Positions 17,271 through 24,631 of a DNA stretch of 64,000 nt are shown one piece after another (positions within the stretch are counted from its first letter, which is position 1; each line of letters opens with the position of its first letter). A program made the translations under genes and the position numbers. The stretch is from Alcaligenes aquatilis (lineage in GTDB: Bacteria; Pseudomonadota; Gammaproteobacteria; Burkholderiales; Burkholderiaceae_B), in assembly GCF_003076515.1 (NCBI RefSeq), contig NZ_CP022390.1, positions 3,356,572 to 3,420,571 of the forward strand, written 5' to 3'. A model generated the notes under the pieces. It did no database searches. It was not told where the DNA came from and was given only the letters and a program-made list of their open reading frames with translations.

Positions 17271-17330
17271 TGGCATGCCAAGAACCAAATGCCAAACGTC
17301 TTTGGCTTGGGAACCGCTTGGCATGCCTGC
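17271..17330. terminator. Nested inverted repeat between convergent genes
   Basis: An outer perfect 11-base inverted repeat (ggcatgccaag at 17272-17282, cttggcatgcc at 17317-17327) encloses an inner stem (gccaaa at 17291-17296, tttggc at 17301-17306). It lies between the ends of the rightward aldolase gene and the leftward LysR gene and probably ends both transcripts. There is no long T tract on either side, so terminator function is inferred from position. Confidence 0.5.
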
Positions 17331-17368
17331 CTTGTAGTTGATTGTGGCTGTCGCAGCGAGGTTTGTCG

Positions 17369-18256
17369 TTAAGCAGCGCTTTCCAGTAGAAAACTCAGTA
17401 AGGTTTCGGCGCTGGGTTGCAGGTCACTGCGGCGGCGCACACCGATCAGAATTTCTCGCTGGCTCCATGCTTCGTCCAGTTCAATCACGCGCGTATTAGG
17501 GATCTGATAAATGCTGGCGCTCTTGCGCGGCAAGATGCCGATACCCATGCCTGCATTAATCAACAGACACATGGCGTCGTAGCCCGACACTTCGGTGCGA
17601 ATGCGTACGGAGCGGTTGGCCTCCATGGCGATTTTGGTGATCTGGTAATGCAACTGCGTGCCGGTCAGCAGCGTGATTTGCTCATGCTCCAGCGTTTGCT
17701 CGAAGCGGATTTTCTCATGCTGAGCCAAGGGGTGTTGGATAGGCACCAGCACCACCAGTTTGTCACTGCGAAACGGGTAGGCTTCTATGTCGGCTGCGTA
17801 GGGCAGACGGGTAAACACGCCCAGGTCGGCTTTGCCTTCAGCAAGGGCCCGGATAATGTCCAGGCTGGTTTGTTCTTCCAGTTGCAGGGGGATAGCAGGG
17901 TGCAGGCGGCCAAACGCACCTAGCGGCTCGGCCAGAAACTGAGAGATAGCCGATGTGTTGGCCAGGATATGCACCAGGCCTTGTTGACCCTGTGAATAGG
18001 CTTGCAGACGTGTTTCGATCTCTTGCGCGCTATTGAGCAAGGCACGTGAACGGTACAGCAGTTCCAGGCCTGCTGCGGTCGGGCTGACGCCTTTGTTGGT
18101 GCGTAGCAGCAGTGTTGTATTCAGAGATTGTTCCAGATCCGCAATCCGGCGGCTGACTGCGGCAGCAGCAATATGCTCACGCTCTGCCGCTTGGCTGATC
18201 GTGCCTTCTTCCAGTATTCGGACAAACAGTTTGAGGGTCAGCAGGTCCAGTTTCAT
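17369..18256 (-). CDS. LysR-family transcriptional regulator
   Basis: A 295-residue regulator. The N-terminal winged helix reads LDLLTLKLFVRILEEG, then ISQAAEREHIAAAAVSRRIADLEQ as the recognition region, and LLLRTNKGVSPTAAG as the wing. The rest is a periplasmic-binding-type effector domain. ATG 18256 is chosen over 18292 because the family N-terminus starts there. The regulator faces the aldolase gene end-on, and the maiA 3' end lies upstream of it, so neither is a divergent partner. Its targets cannot be stated; control of maiA or the aldolase is possible. Confidence 0.85.
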   Translation of the reverse strand: MKLDLLTLKLFVRILEEGTISQAAEREHIAAAAVSRRIADLEQSLNTTLLLRTNKGVSPTAAGLELLYRSRALLNSAQEIETRLQAYSQGQQGLVHILANTSAISQFLAEPLGAFGRLHPAIPLQLEEQTSLDIIRALAEGKADLGVFTRLPYAADIEAYPFRSDKLVVLVPIQHPLAQHEKIRFEQTLEHEQITLLTGTQLHYQITKIAMEANRSVRIRTEVSGYDAMCLLINAGMGIGILPRKSASIYQIPNTRVIELDEAWSQREILIGVRRRSDLQPSAETLLSFLLESAA

Positions 18257-18504
18257 GCAGGCATCATATCGTTTTTTTTTGCTTGTCTGCACATGAGGTC
18301 ACTGTGACAGCGTAGAGAATCATCGCCCTAGGCTATATCTATATGGCTACTTCGCGTCTACATCTATGCCCATATGGATGTCGTGGCAAAGGGTGTTATC
18401 AGCCTGTATCGATAACGAACAGCCATTTGTGGTTTGGCATTTGTTTATGATTCGACATAACTGCATTTTTTACCGCACGCTTTGATGACGTCTAAGCATA
18501 AAAA

Positions 18505-18533
18505 AGCCCTGCCAACGCAAGGTTGGCAGGGCT
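18505..18533 (-). terminator. Rho-independent terminator of maiA
   Basis: A perfect 12-base-pair stem (18505-18516 with 18522-18533, five-base loop) lies just past the maiA stop. On the leftward transcript it is followed by a run of T. The remaining bases between it and the LysR start (18257-18504) hold no gene; they should contain the lysR promoter. Confidence 0.9.
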
Positions 18534-18555
18534 GTGTACTGCTAAGCCGGTTTGA

Positions 18556-19317
18556 TTAGGCTTGTGGCTTGGCACCCGACAGGATGTGGCCAGCGTTAGG
18601 AACGCGGGTTTCCAGACCCAGGGTCTTGAGCATTTGGTACACGGTGCAAACAGCAGCAGACAGAACGGGTTTGCCGATCTGGTCTTGAGCGCGCTGGATA
18701 GCAGGCAGGGAAGGCATCTGTACGCAAGCGGACAGAATGACTGCGTCCACGCCGTCGTGGTTCAGGCGCTTGACGTGCTCCAGCAGGTTTTCCGGGTTCA
18801 ACAGACCCACTTCCAGGTTGTCCGACACTTCCAGGCTAATGGAGTCCTGAACTTCGATGCCTTCAGCTTCGATGTAGTCGGCCACGCGCTTGGTCAGCGG
18901 TTTCATGTAAGGGGTGATGATGGAGACTTTCTTGTAGCCGAATTCTTTCAGCGTATCGACCAGGGCACCGGCCGAGCTCAGCACAGGAATTTCCACGCCG
19001 TTTTCTTTAACGGTGTTTTGCAGACGGGCTTGCGAGACGCGGTGGTAGCCGTCGCCTTGGGCCATGATGGCAACCAGGCAAGCGTAGGCCATCACGCTCA
19101 TGCGGGCGTCGCTCAGTTCAACGGCGCAGCGGTCGCTGGCGATATCCATGGCTTTCAGCTCTTCGGGGTTCACGTGCATCATGCGCATGCGCGAGGAGTG
19201 GAAGGTGAAACGCTCTTCAGGAAACTCAGCGTAACGAGCCTGCAACATGGCAGGAATCTCGGTTTCCATGGTGGTGTTGGAGCTGGGAACGATCTGGCCG
19301 ATGCGGTAGGTTTTCAT
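18556..19317 (-). CDS. maiA: Maleate isomerase (maleate cis-trans isomerase)
   Basis: A 253-residue cytoplasmic enzyme that converts maleate to fumarate, feeding the TCA cycle from nicotinate or gentisate-type ring cleavage. The N-terminus MKTYRIGQIVPSSNTTMETE and the whole length match the maleate isomerase known from Alcaligenes faecalis. The two catalytic cysteines of the Asp/Glu racemase superfamily are C80 (MAYACLVA) and C198 (LSACVQMPSLP). It has its own terminator and stands alone. No amidohydrolase or other nicotinate genes are adjacent, so the source of maleate is not shown. Confidence 0.9.
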   Translation of the reverse strand: MKTYRIGQIVPSSNTTMETEIPAMLQARYAEFPEERFTFHSSRMRMMHVNPEELKAMDIASDRCAVELSDARMSVMAYACLVAIMAQGDGYHRVSQARLQNTVKENGVEIPVLSSAGALVDTLKEFGYKKVSIITPYMKPLTKRVADYIEAEGIEVQDSISLEVSDNLEVGLLNPENLLEHVKRLNHDGVDAVILSACVQMPSLPAIQRAQDQIGKPVLSAAVCTVYQMLKTLGLETRVPNAGHILSGAKPQA

Positions 19318-19404
19318 AAGAATCTGTCTCTGAAGGTGGTTTTTAGATTGACGCCTTCATTCTAGGACCCGTTTTCTTCCTTGCAAATCAATCATCTGTC
19401 AACG

Positions 19405-19427
19405 TGCCATCGCCAACGGCGATGGCA
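19405..19427 (-). terminator. Hairpin downstream of galE
   Basis: A perfect 10-base-pair stem (tgccatcgcc / ggcgatggca) with a three-base loop lies 14 bases past the galE stop. No T run follows on the leftward transcript, so it may act as a 3' end or a weak terminator. Confidence 0.45.
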
Positions 19428-19440
19428 GGAGTGGCAGAGA

Positions 19441-20448
19441 TCAGGACTGGCCGGATTGCCAGCGCCAAGCATCGTCGCACATTTCCTGGATTCCTTTTTT
19501 TGCTTCCCAACCCAGGGTTTCGCGGGCTTTTTGGGTATCGGCCCAGCATGCAGCAATGTCGCCAGGACGTCGGGGGACGAGCGAATAGGGGATAGAGCGT
19601 CCACAGCTGCGGGCGAAGGCGGCGATCATCTCAAGTACTGAATAGCCTTGGCCTGTACCCAAGTTGACAGTCAGCAGTTCGCTGTCCTTGGCTTCTAGGT
19701 ATTCCAGGGCGGCAACATGGCCTTTGGCCAGGTCAGTGACATGGATGTAGTCCCGTACACCCGTGCCGTCAGCTGTGTCGTAGTCGTGGCCGAACACTTG
19801 TACTTGTTCACGTTGCCCAGTCGCAACCTGAGCGATGTAGGGCATCAGATTATTGGGAATGCCTTGGGGGGCTTCACCAATCAGTCCGGACTCGTGGGCA
19901 CCTACCGGATTGAAGTAACGTAGCAAGCCAATCCGCCAGCCCGCTTCGCTTTGATAGAGATTACCCATTGCTTGTTCCAGTACTAGCTTGGTGTGGCCAT
20001 ACGTATTGGTGGCAGATAGCGGATGTGTTTCTGGAATAGGCAACTGCTGAGGGTCACCGTAGACCGTGGCAGAGGACGAAAACACGAGGTTGCGCACATG
20101 GGCTTGCTGCATGGCTTGCAATAGAGTCAGCGTGCCGGTGATGTTGTTATCGTAGTACTTGAGCGGTTGGGCGACTGACTCGCCCACTGCTTTCAAACCT
20201 GCAAAATGGATAACTGCTGCAATCTTGTGTTGCTGAAAAATCGTGTCCAGCAAGGTTCGATCCCGAATATCGCCTTCGATGAAACCGGCTTGAGTACCCG
20301 TGATTTTCTCGATGGCATCCAAGACACTTTTTTGGCTATTGCTCAAGTTGTCTAAGATCAGAACCTGATAACCGTGTGCAATCAACTCCACACAGGTGTG
20401 AGAGCCGATAAAGCCGGTACCGCCAGTGACAAGAATGGTTTTGACCAT
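19441..20448 (-). CDS. galE: UDP-glucose 4-epimerase
   Basis: A 335-residue short-chain dehydrogenase-type epimerase that interconverts UDP-glucose and UDP-galactose, supplying donors for lipopolysaccharide and exopolysaccharide. The NAD site is GGTGFIGSH (9-17), DNLSNS follows strand 2 (33-38), and the catalytic pair is Y150 and K154 in NTYGHTK, with FSSSATVYG ahead of it. The C-terminal part has the sugar-binding RYFNPVGAHESG and RRPGDIAACWAD segments. It is close to the E. coli length (338). It lies about 6 kb from the polysaccharide locus but is not part of that operon. Confidence 0.93.
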   Translation of the reverse strand: MVKTILVTGGTGFIGSHTCVELIAHGYQVLILDNLSNSQKSVLDAIEKITGTQAGFIEGDIRDRTLLDTIFQQHKIAAVIHFAGLKAVGESVAQPLKYYDNNITGTLTLLQAMQQAHVRNLVFSSSATVYGDPQQLPIPETHPLSATNTYGHTKLVLEQAMGNLYQSEAGWRIGLLRYFNPVGAHESGLIGEAPQGIPNNLMPYIAQVATGQREQVQVFGHDYDTADGTGVRDYIHVTDLAKGHVAALEYLEAKDSELLTVNLGTGQGYSVLEMIAAFARSCGRSIPYSLVPRRPGDIAACWADTQKARETLGWEAKKGIQEMCDDAWRWQSGQS

Positions 20449-20485
20449 TGGTCTTTCCAGTTAAAAGCAAGTTGAAAAGAAGGAG

Positions 20486-21010
20486 TTAATCAATGCGTTT
20501 CAAGGCCGTTTTGTAGTGGCCACCGCGTTTGGCGTAGATACTGGCGTTTTGGCGCAGCTTGGCAATGTCTTCGTCGCTCAGGGTACGCACGGCTTTGGCG
20601 GGTGATCCGATGATCAGGCTGCGCTCGGGGAAGACTTTGCCTTCAGTGACCAGTGCCCCAGCACCGACCAGGCTATCACGACCGATGACGGCGCCGTTCA
20701 ACACCACGGCCTGAATGCCGATCAACGAGCCTTCACCGATGGTACAGCCGTGCAGCATGGCCTGGTGGCCGATGGTAACGTGCTCGCCAATATCCAGAGG
20801 GTAGCCCGGGTCGGTGTGCAGTACGGCACCTTCTTGCACGTTCGAACCTACACCTACGGTAATGGTTTCGTTATCGCCACGGATAACGGCGCCGGGCCAG
20901 ACGCTAGTGTTTTCTTTCAATACAACCTTGCCAATCAGGGTGGCCTCTGCGGCAACAAAGCTGCTGTTGTCGATTTGTGGGGCGTGTTGATCTAATTGGT
21001 AGATAGGCAT
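20486..21010 (-). CDS. Gamma-class carbonic anhydrase-like protein (YrdA/CaiE family)
   Basis: A 174-residue left-handed beta-helix protein with hexapeptide repeats, for example VVLKENTSVWPGAVIRGDNE and IGRDSLVGAGALV. Probable metal histidines lie in GEHVTIGHQAMLHGC, the gamma-carbonic anhydrase arrangement. Family members are often called YrdA, PaaY or CaiE, and activity as a carbonic anhydrase or thioesterase is not certain. It ends 37 bases before galE and may share its transcript. The start ATG 21010 gives the family N-terminus (IYQLDQHAPQI). Confidence 0.85.
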   Translation of the reverse strand: MPIYQLDQHAPQIDNSSFVAAEATLIGKVVLKENTSVWPGAVIRGDNETITVGVGSNVQEGAVLHTDPGYPLDIGEHVTIGHQAMLHGCTIGEGSLIGIQAVVLNGAVIGRDSLVGAGALVTEGKVFPERSLIIGSPAKAVRTLSDEDIAKLRQNASIYAKRGGHYKTALKRID

Positions 21011-21110
21011 GAAAGATCCTTGGGTAATGTGCTGGGCTGCCTATGCCTGGATGAGGCGGATGGGCAGAAAGCAAGTGGGCAGGGAAGTTAATGAGGGGCT
21101 TGCGTATAAA

Positions 21111-21141
21111 AGCCAGTGTGGTCATTGTGACCTCACTGGCT
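21111..21141 (-). terminator. Rho-independent terminator of rimO
   Basis: On the leftward strand agccagtg (21141-21134) pairs with cactggct (21118-21111), an inner ggtca/tgacc stem extends it, and TTTTA follows. A third copy of the arm at 21161-21168 could pair instead with 21134-21141. Confidence 0.8.
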
Positions 21142-21169
21142 TGATCAGGCCATCCGGACTAGCCAGTGC

Positions 21170-22489
21170 TTAGATCTGTTCACCAAACAAGTCATATTCA
21201 CTGGAATCCGTAATGCGCACGCGCACCATTTGGCCGGGTTCCAGTTTTTGTTCGCTGGTGATGAAGACGTTGCCGTCAATTTCGGGGGCGTCGGCGCTGG
21301 AGCGGCCAACGGCATCGCCGTCTTCGTCGATCTCATCAATCAGCACGTCCATTTCGCGTCCCACTTTGGCGGCCAGACGAGCGGTGGAGATGGCTTGTTG
21401 ATGCTCCATGAAACGCTCCCAACGCTCTTGTTTGACTTCATCAGGGACGATGCCATCGAGCTTGTTGGCGGAAGCGCCTTCCACGGGGGAGTACTGGAAA
21501 CAGCCGACGCGATCCAGTTGGGCTTCGGTCATCCAGTCCAGCAGGTATTGGAAGTCTTCCTCGGTCTCGCCGGGGAAACCCACGATGAAGGTGGAGCGGA
21601 TGGTCAGATCCGGGCAGTCTTGACGCCATTGCTTGATGCGCGACAGGGTGCGGTCTTCAAAAGCAGGGCGCTTCATGGCGCGCAACACGGAAGGGCTGGC
21701 GTGCTGGAACGGAATATCCAGGTAAGGCAGCACTTTGCCTTCGGCCATCAGCGGAATGATATTGTCCACATGAGGGTACGGGTAGACGTAATGCAGGCGT
21801 ACCCAGGCACCTAGTTCGGACAGGGCCGCGCTCAAGTCCAGCATGCTGCTCTTGACGGGGCGGCCATTCCAGAAGCCGGTACGCTGGCGGATGTCCACGC
21901 CGTAGGCGCTGGTGTCCTGCGAGATCACCAACAGTTCTTTGACGCCGGCCTTGACCAGGCGCTCGGCCTCGCCCAGGACATCACCGACAGGACGGCTGAC
22001 GAGCTTGCCGCGCATGGACGGAATAATACAGAAGCTGCAGCTGTGGTTACAGCCTTCGGAAATCTTCAAGTAAGCGTAGTGACGCGGGGTCAGCTTAATG
22101 CCTTGCGGGGGCACCAGATCAATATAGGGATTGTGATCCAGCGAGGGCGGCGCGGCTTCACGCACGGCGCGTAGTACCTGCTCGTATTGCTGGGGGCCGC
22201 TGACGGACAGCACGGAAGGGTGCACATCACGAATCAGGCCTTCGTCCACACCCATGCAGCCGGTGACAATGACGCGGCCATTCTCAGCCAGTGCCTCGCC
22301 GATCGCTTCCAGCGATTCGGCCTTGGCGCTGTCGATAAAGCCACAGGTATTGACCACCACCACATCCGCATTGTCGTAGCTGGGGGTGATCTGATAGCCG
22401 TCGGTACGCAGCTGGGTAAGAATTCGTTCGGAATCGACCAGGGCCTTGGGACAACCCAGGCTCACGAATCCGACTTTGGGGGCGCTCAT
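21170..22489 (-). CDS. rimO: Ribosomal protein S12 methylthiotransferase RimO
   Basis: A 439-residue radical-SAM enzyme that adds a methylthio group to the conserved aspartate of ribosomal protein S12. The N-terminal UPF0004 domain starts [19 protein letters not shown] and carries cluster cysteines, including NTCGFID. The radical-SAM CxxxCxxC site is CNHSCSFC near residue 148, followed by IPSMRGK. A TRAM domain ends the protein ([19 protein letters not shown] region). It is divergent from rsmB, with 159 bases between the starts, and ends in a strong terminator. Confidence 0.95.
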   Translation of the reverse strand: MSAPKVGFVSLGCPKALVDSERILTQLRTDGYQITPSYDNADVVVVNTCGFIDSAKAESLEAIGEALAENGRVIVTGCMGVDEGLIRDVHPSVLSVSGPQQYEQVLRAVREAAPPSLDHNPYIDLVPPQGIKLTPRHYAYLKISEGCNHSCSFCIIPSMRGKLVSRPVGDVLGEAERLVKAGVKELLVISQDTSAYGVDIRQRTGFWNGRPVKSSMLDLSAALSELGAWVRLHYVYPYPHVDNIIPLMAEGKVLPYLDIPFQHASPSVLRAMKRPAFEDRTLSRIKQWRQDCPDLTIRSTFIVGFPGETEEDFQYLLDWMTEAQLDRVGCFQYSPVEGASANKLDGIVPDEVKQERWERFMEHQQAISTARLAAKVGREMDVLIDEIDEDGDAVGRSSADAPEIDGNVFITSEQKLEPGQMVRVRITDSSEYDLFGEQI

Positions 22490-22648
22490 AGAGGGTCCTT
22501 CTGGAGCTTGAGGGCTCGAAATTGGGAAATAGGCTTGATTTTACCGTCCCATGCCCGGATGCGTGCGGATCTTGTGCGTTTGAGCCCGGTTTATGCGGTA
22601 AATAGTGCTACAGTCGCAGTCATATTTTTCTTTTCTAGCGGTTGTTCT

Positions 22649-23998
22649 GTGTCCGACACCCCTCTTTCCCCCTCTTTGCCCCTGTCCGAAGTCATGCTGC
22701 TGAGCGCGCGCAATATTGAAGGCGTGCTGGCAGGTAAGTCCCTGACTGAAAGTCTGGCGGCCACGCCAGCTTCTGCCCGTGGAGCCGTGCAATCGATCAG
22801 CTTTCATGTTTTGCGCCGTCTGGGTCATGCCCGTCAGATTCGTATCACGCTGGTGCCTCGGCAACCCAGCAATACCTGGCTGGACGCCTTGTTAATGGTG
22901 TCGCTGGCCTTGCTGGATACGGCCATGCGTGTTCAAGAGGATGCCACGGCCTTTGAAGAGCGCCCGGATGTGCCGGTCTATGCCGTGCATACGGTGGTGG
23001 ATCAGGCCGTGCGGGCGGCGGACAGTCAGGCCGCACTGCGTTTGTCCAAGGGTTTGGTGAACGGGGTGCTGCGTCGCTTTACGCGTGAGCGCAAGATGAT
23101 CTTGTCTCAGGTAGAGAGCCGACCCGAAGCACGCTGGAATCATCCTGGCTGGTGGGTCAAGGAATTGCGTCGCGCTTACCCGCGTGACTGGGAAGCGTTG
23201 CTACAAGCTGCGAATCGCCCTGGTCCTTTGACCTTACGCGTGAATCAGCGTCGTTGCTCGGTGGAGCGTTTGCAGGCGGTGCTGACCGAAGCAGGTATTG
23301 CGTCCAGCAGCCCAGGTGCGGGAGCCGTTACCTTGGACAAGGCCATGCCGGTTCAAGCGATTCCTGGTTTTGATCTGGGCTGGTGGTCGGTGCAGGATTG
23401 GTCGGCTCAGCAAGCGGGTTTGCTCTTGCCGGTTCAGGATGGCATGCGCGTGCTGGATGCGTGCGCGGCCCCAGGTGGCAAGACCGCTCATTTGCTGGAA
23501 CAGGCGGACGTGTCCTTGCTGGCTCTGGACTCCGATGGCGAGCGTCTGGAGCGTGTCGGCCACAACCTGCGTCGTCTAGACCTGGAAAGCGATAAGGTTC
23601 AGCTCAAACGGGGTGATGCTGCCCGTCCTGCGCAGTGGTGGGATGGTCAGCCCTTTGATGCCATTTTGGCGGATGTGCCTTGTACCGCTTCAGGTATTGT
23701 GCGTCGTCACCCCGATATTCGCTGGTTGCGCCGCGAGTCGGATATTGCCGATACCGCGCGTTTGCAAAGCTCTATACTGGATGCCTTGTGGTCCACATTG
23801 CGGCCCGGCGGGCATTTCCTGTATTCGACCTGCTCGATTTTCCCGGCAGAAGGGGAGCAGCAGGTGGAGGCGTTTTTGGCCCGTCACCCTGAGGCGCAGC
23901 TTTTGGATTCTCCCGGCCAGATTTTGCCCGGTGTTGCGGGACGATCGCTGGCAGATGGCGACGGTTTTTTCTACGCCTTGTTTACGCGCCCGGTTTGA
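22649..23998 (+). CDS. rsmB: 16S rRNA (cytosine-967-C5)-methyltransferase RsmB
   Basis: About 449 residues. The N-terminal NusB-like domain contains AVHTVVDQAVRAADSQAALRL-type sequence near 110-140 and GLVNGVLRRFTRE. The C-terminal SAM domain has VLDACAAPGGKT and the two catalytic-region cysteines in DVPCTASG and STCSIF. I choose GTG 22649, where the sequence begins SDTPLSPSLPLSEVMLLSARN. The frame is open much further upstream, but that part is antisense to rimO. No strong ribosome site is seen, so the start is moderately certain. It begins the rsmB-DUF4390-ntrY-ntrX group common in Burkholderiales. Confidence 0.92.
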   Translation: MSDTPLSPSLPLSEVMLLSARNIEGVLAGKSLTESLAATPASARGAVQSISFHVLRRLGHARQIRITLVPRQPSNTWLDALLMVSLALLDTAMRVQEDATAFEERPDVPVYAVHTVVDQAVRAADSQAALRLSKGLVNGVLRRFTRERKMILSQVESRPEARWNHPGWWVKELRRAYPRDWEALLQAANRPGPLTLRVNQRRCSVERLQAVLTEAGIASSSPGAGAVTLDKAMPVQAIPGFDLGWWSVQDWSAQQAGLLLPVQDGMRVLDACAAPGGKTAHLLEQADVSLLALDSDGERLERVGHNLRRLDLESDKVQLKRGDAARPAQWWDGQPFDAILADVPCTASGIVRRHPDIRWLRRESDIADTARLQSSILDALWSTLRPGGHFLYSTCSIFPAEGEQQVEAFLARHPEAQLLDSPGQILPGVAGRSLADGDGFFYALFTRPV

Positions 23999-24046
23999 CT
24001 TGTCACAATTAGGGCTCTGACTTTGTCCTTTTTGCGGTTAATCACG

Positions 24047-24631
24047 ATGTGGCGCGTTTTTCTGTCTTTTCTGCTGATTTTCAACTGCGCACTAAGCTCG
24101 GCCAATACCATGGTGCCGGTCGCTACGTCGGGAGAGCGGGTCGTCAAGGTCGAGCCTCATATCCGGGACGAAAAACTGTATATCGATGCTGATATCGAGT
24201 TTGAGCTAAGCCAGGAATTGCGCACTGCTGCCGAGAAAGGGGTGCCGCTGTATTTCACGGCTGAAGTGGAGCTGGCCCAACCCCGCTGGTATTGGTTTGA
24301 TAAAAACGTTGTTAAAGAACAACAGACTTGGCGGGTTGTGTACAACGCCCTGACCCGTCAGTGGCGCGTGGGCACTGGTGACCTGTCTTTACCCGAATCC
24401 TCCATGAATGACGCATTGGCCATGCTGCGGCATATCCGCGGCTGGGCCGTGGCGTATGTGGCGGATCTGGACCGCGACCAGGAATACCAAGGTCGTGTGC
24501 GTCTGCGCCTGGATACCTCTTTGCTGGCTCGTCCGTTTCAAGTGGATGCCATCAATAGTTCTGCCTGGACACTGGCTACCCCATGGAAAACCTTTTCCTT
24601 TTCCGTCTCCGTCGACGAGCCCCAACCTTGA
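24047..24631 (+). CDS. DUF4390 family exported protein
   Basis: A 194-residue protein with a signal peptide (MWRVFLSFLLIFNCALSSANT; hydrophobic core at 4-16). The mature part is beta-rich: KVEPHIRDEKLYIDADIEFELSQ, then WYWFDKNVV and YNALTRQWRVGTG, the pattern of DUF4390. ATG 24047 is preferred to TTG 24023 because the signal peptide starts there. It always seems to accompany ntrY in this order, and here its last 49 bases overlap the kinase gene, so it may sense or assist the kinase in the periplasm. Its biochemical role is unknown. Confidence 0.8.
   Translation: MWRVFLSFLLIFNCALSSANTMVPVATSGERVVKVEPHIRDEKLYIDADIEFELSQELRTAAEKGVPLYFTAEVELAQPRWYWFDKNVVKEQQTWRVVYNALTRQWRVGTGDLSLPESSMNDALAMLRHIRGWAVAYVADLDRDQEYQGRVRLRLDTSLLARPFQVDAINSSAWTLATPWKTFSFSVSVDEPQP

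Noticed and set aside
18562..19365. 267-codon rightward open frame
   Set aside because: It is antisense to maiA, which is clearly real; the text is rich in repeats of H, V and Q typical of reverse reading.
22187..22648. N-terminal extension of RsmB by about 150 residues
   Set aside because: The extension is antisense to rimO and unlike RsmB; the family sequence starts at GTG 22649.
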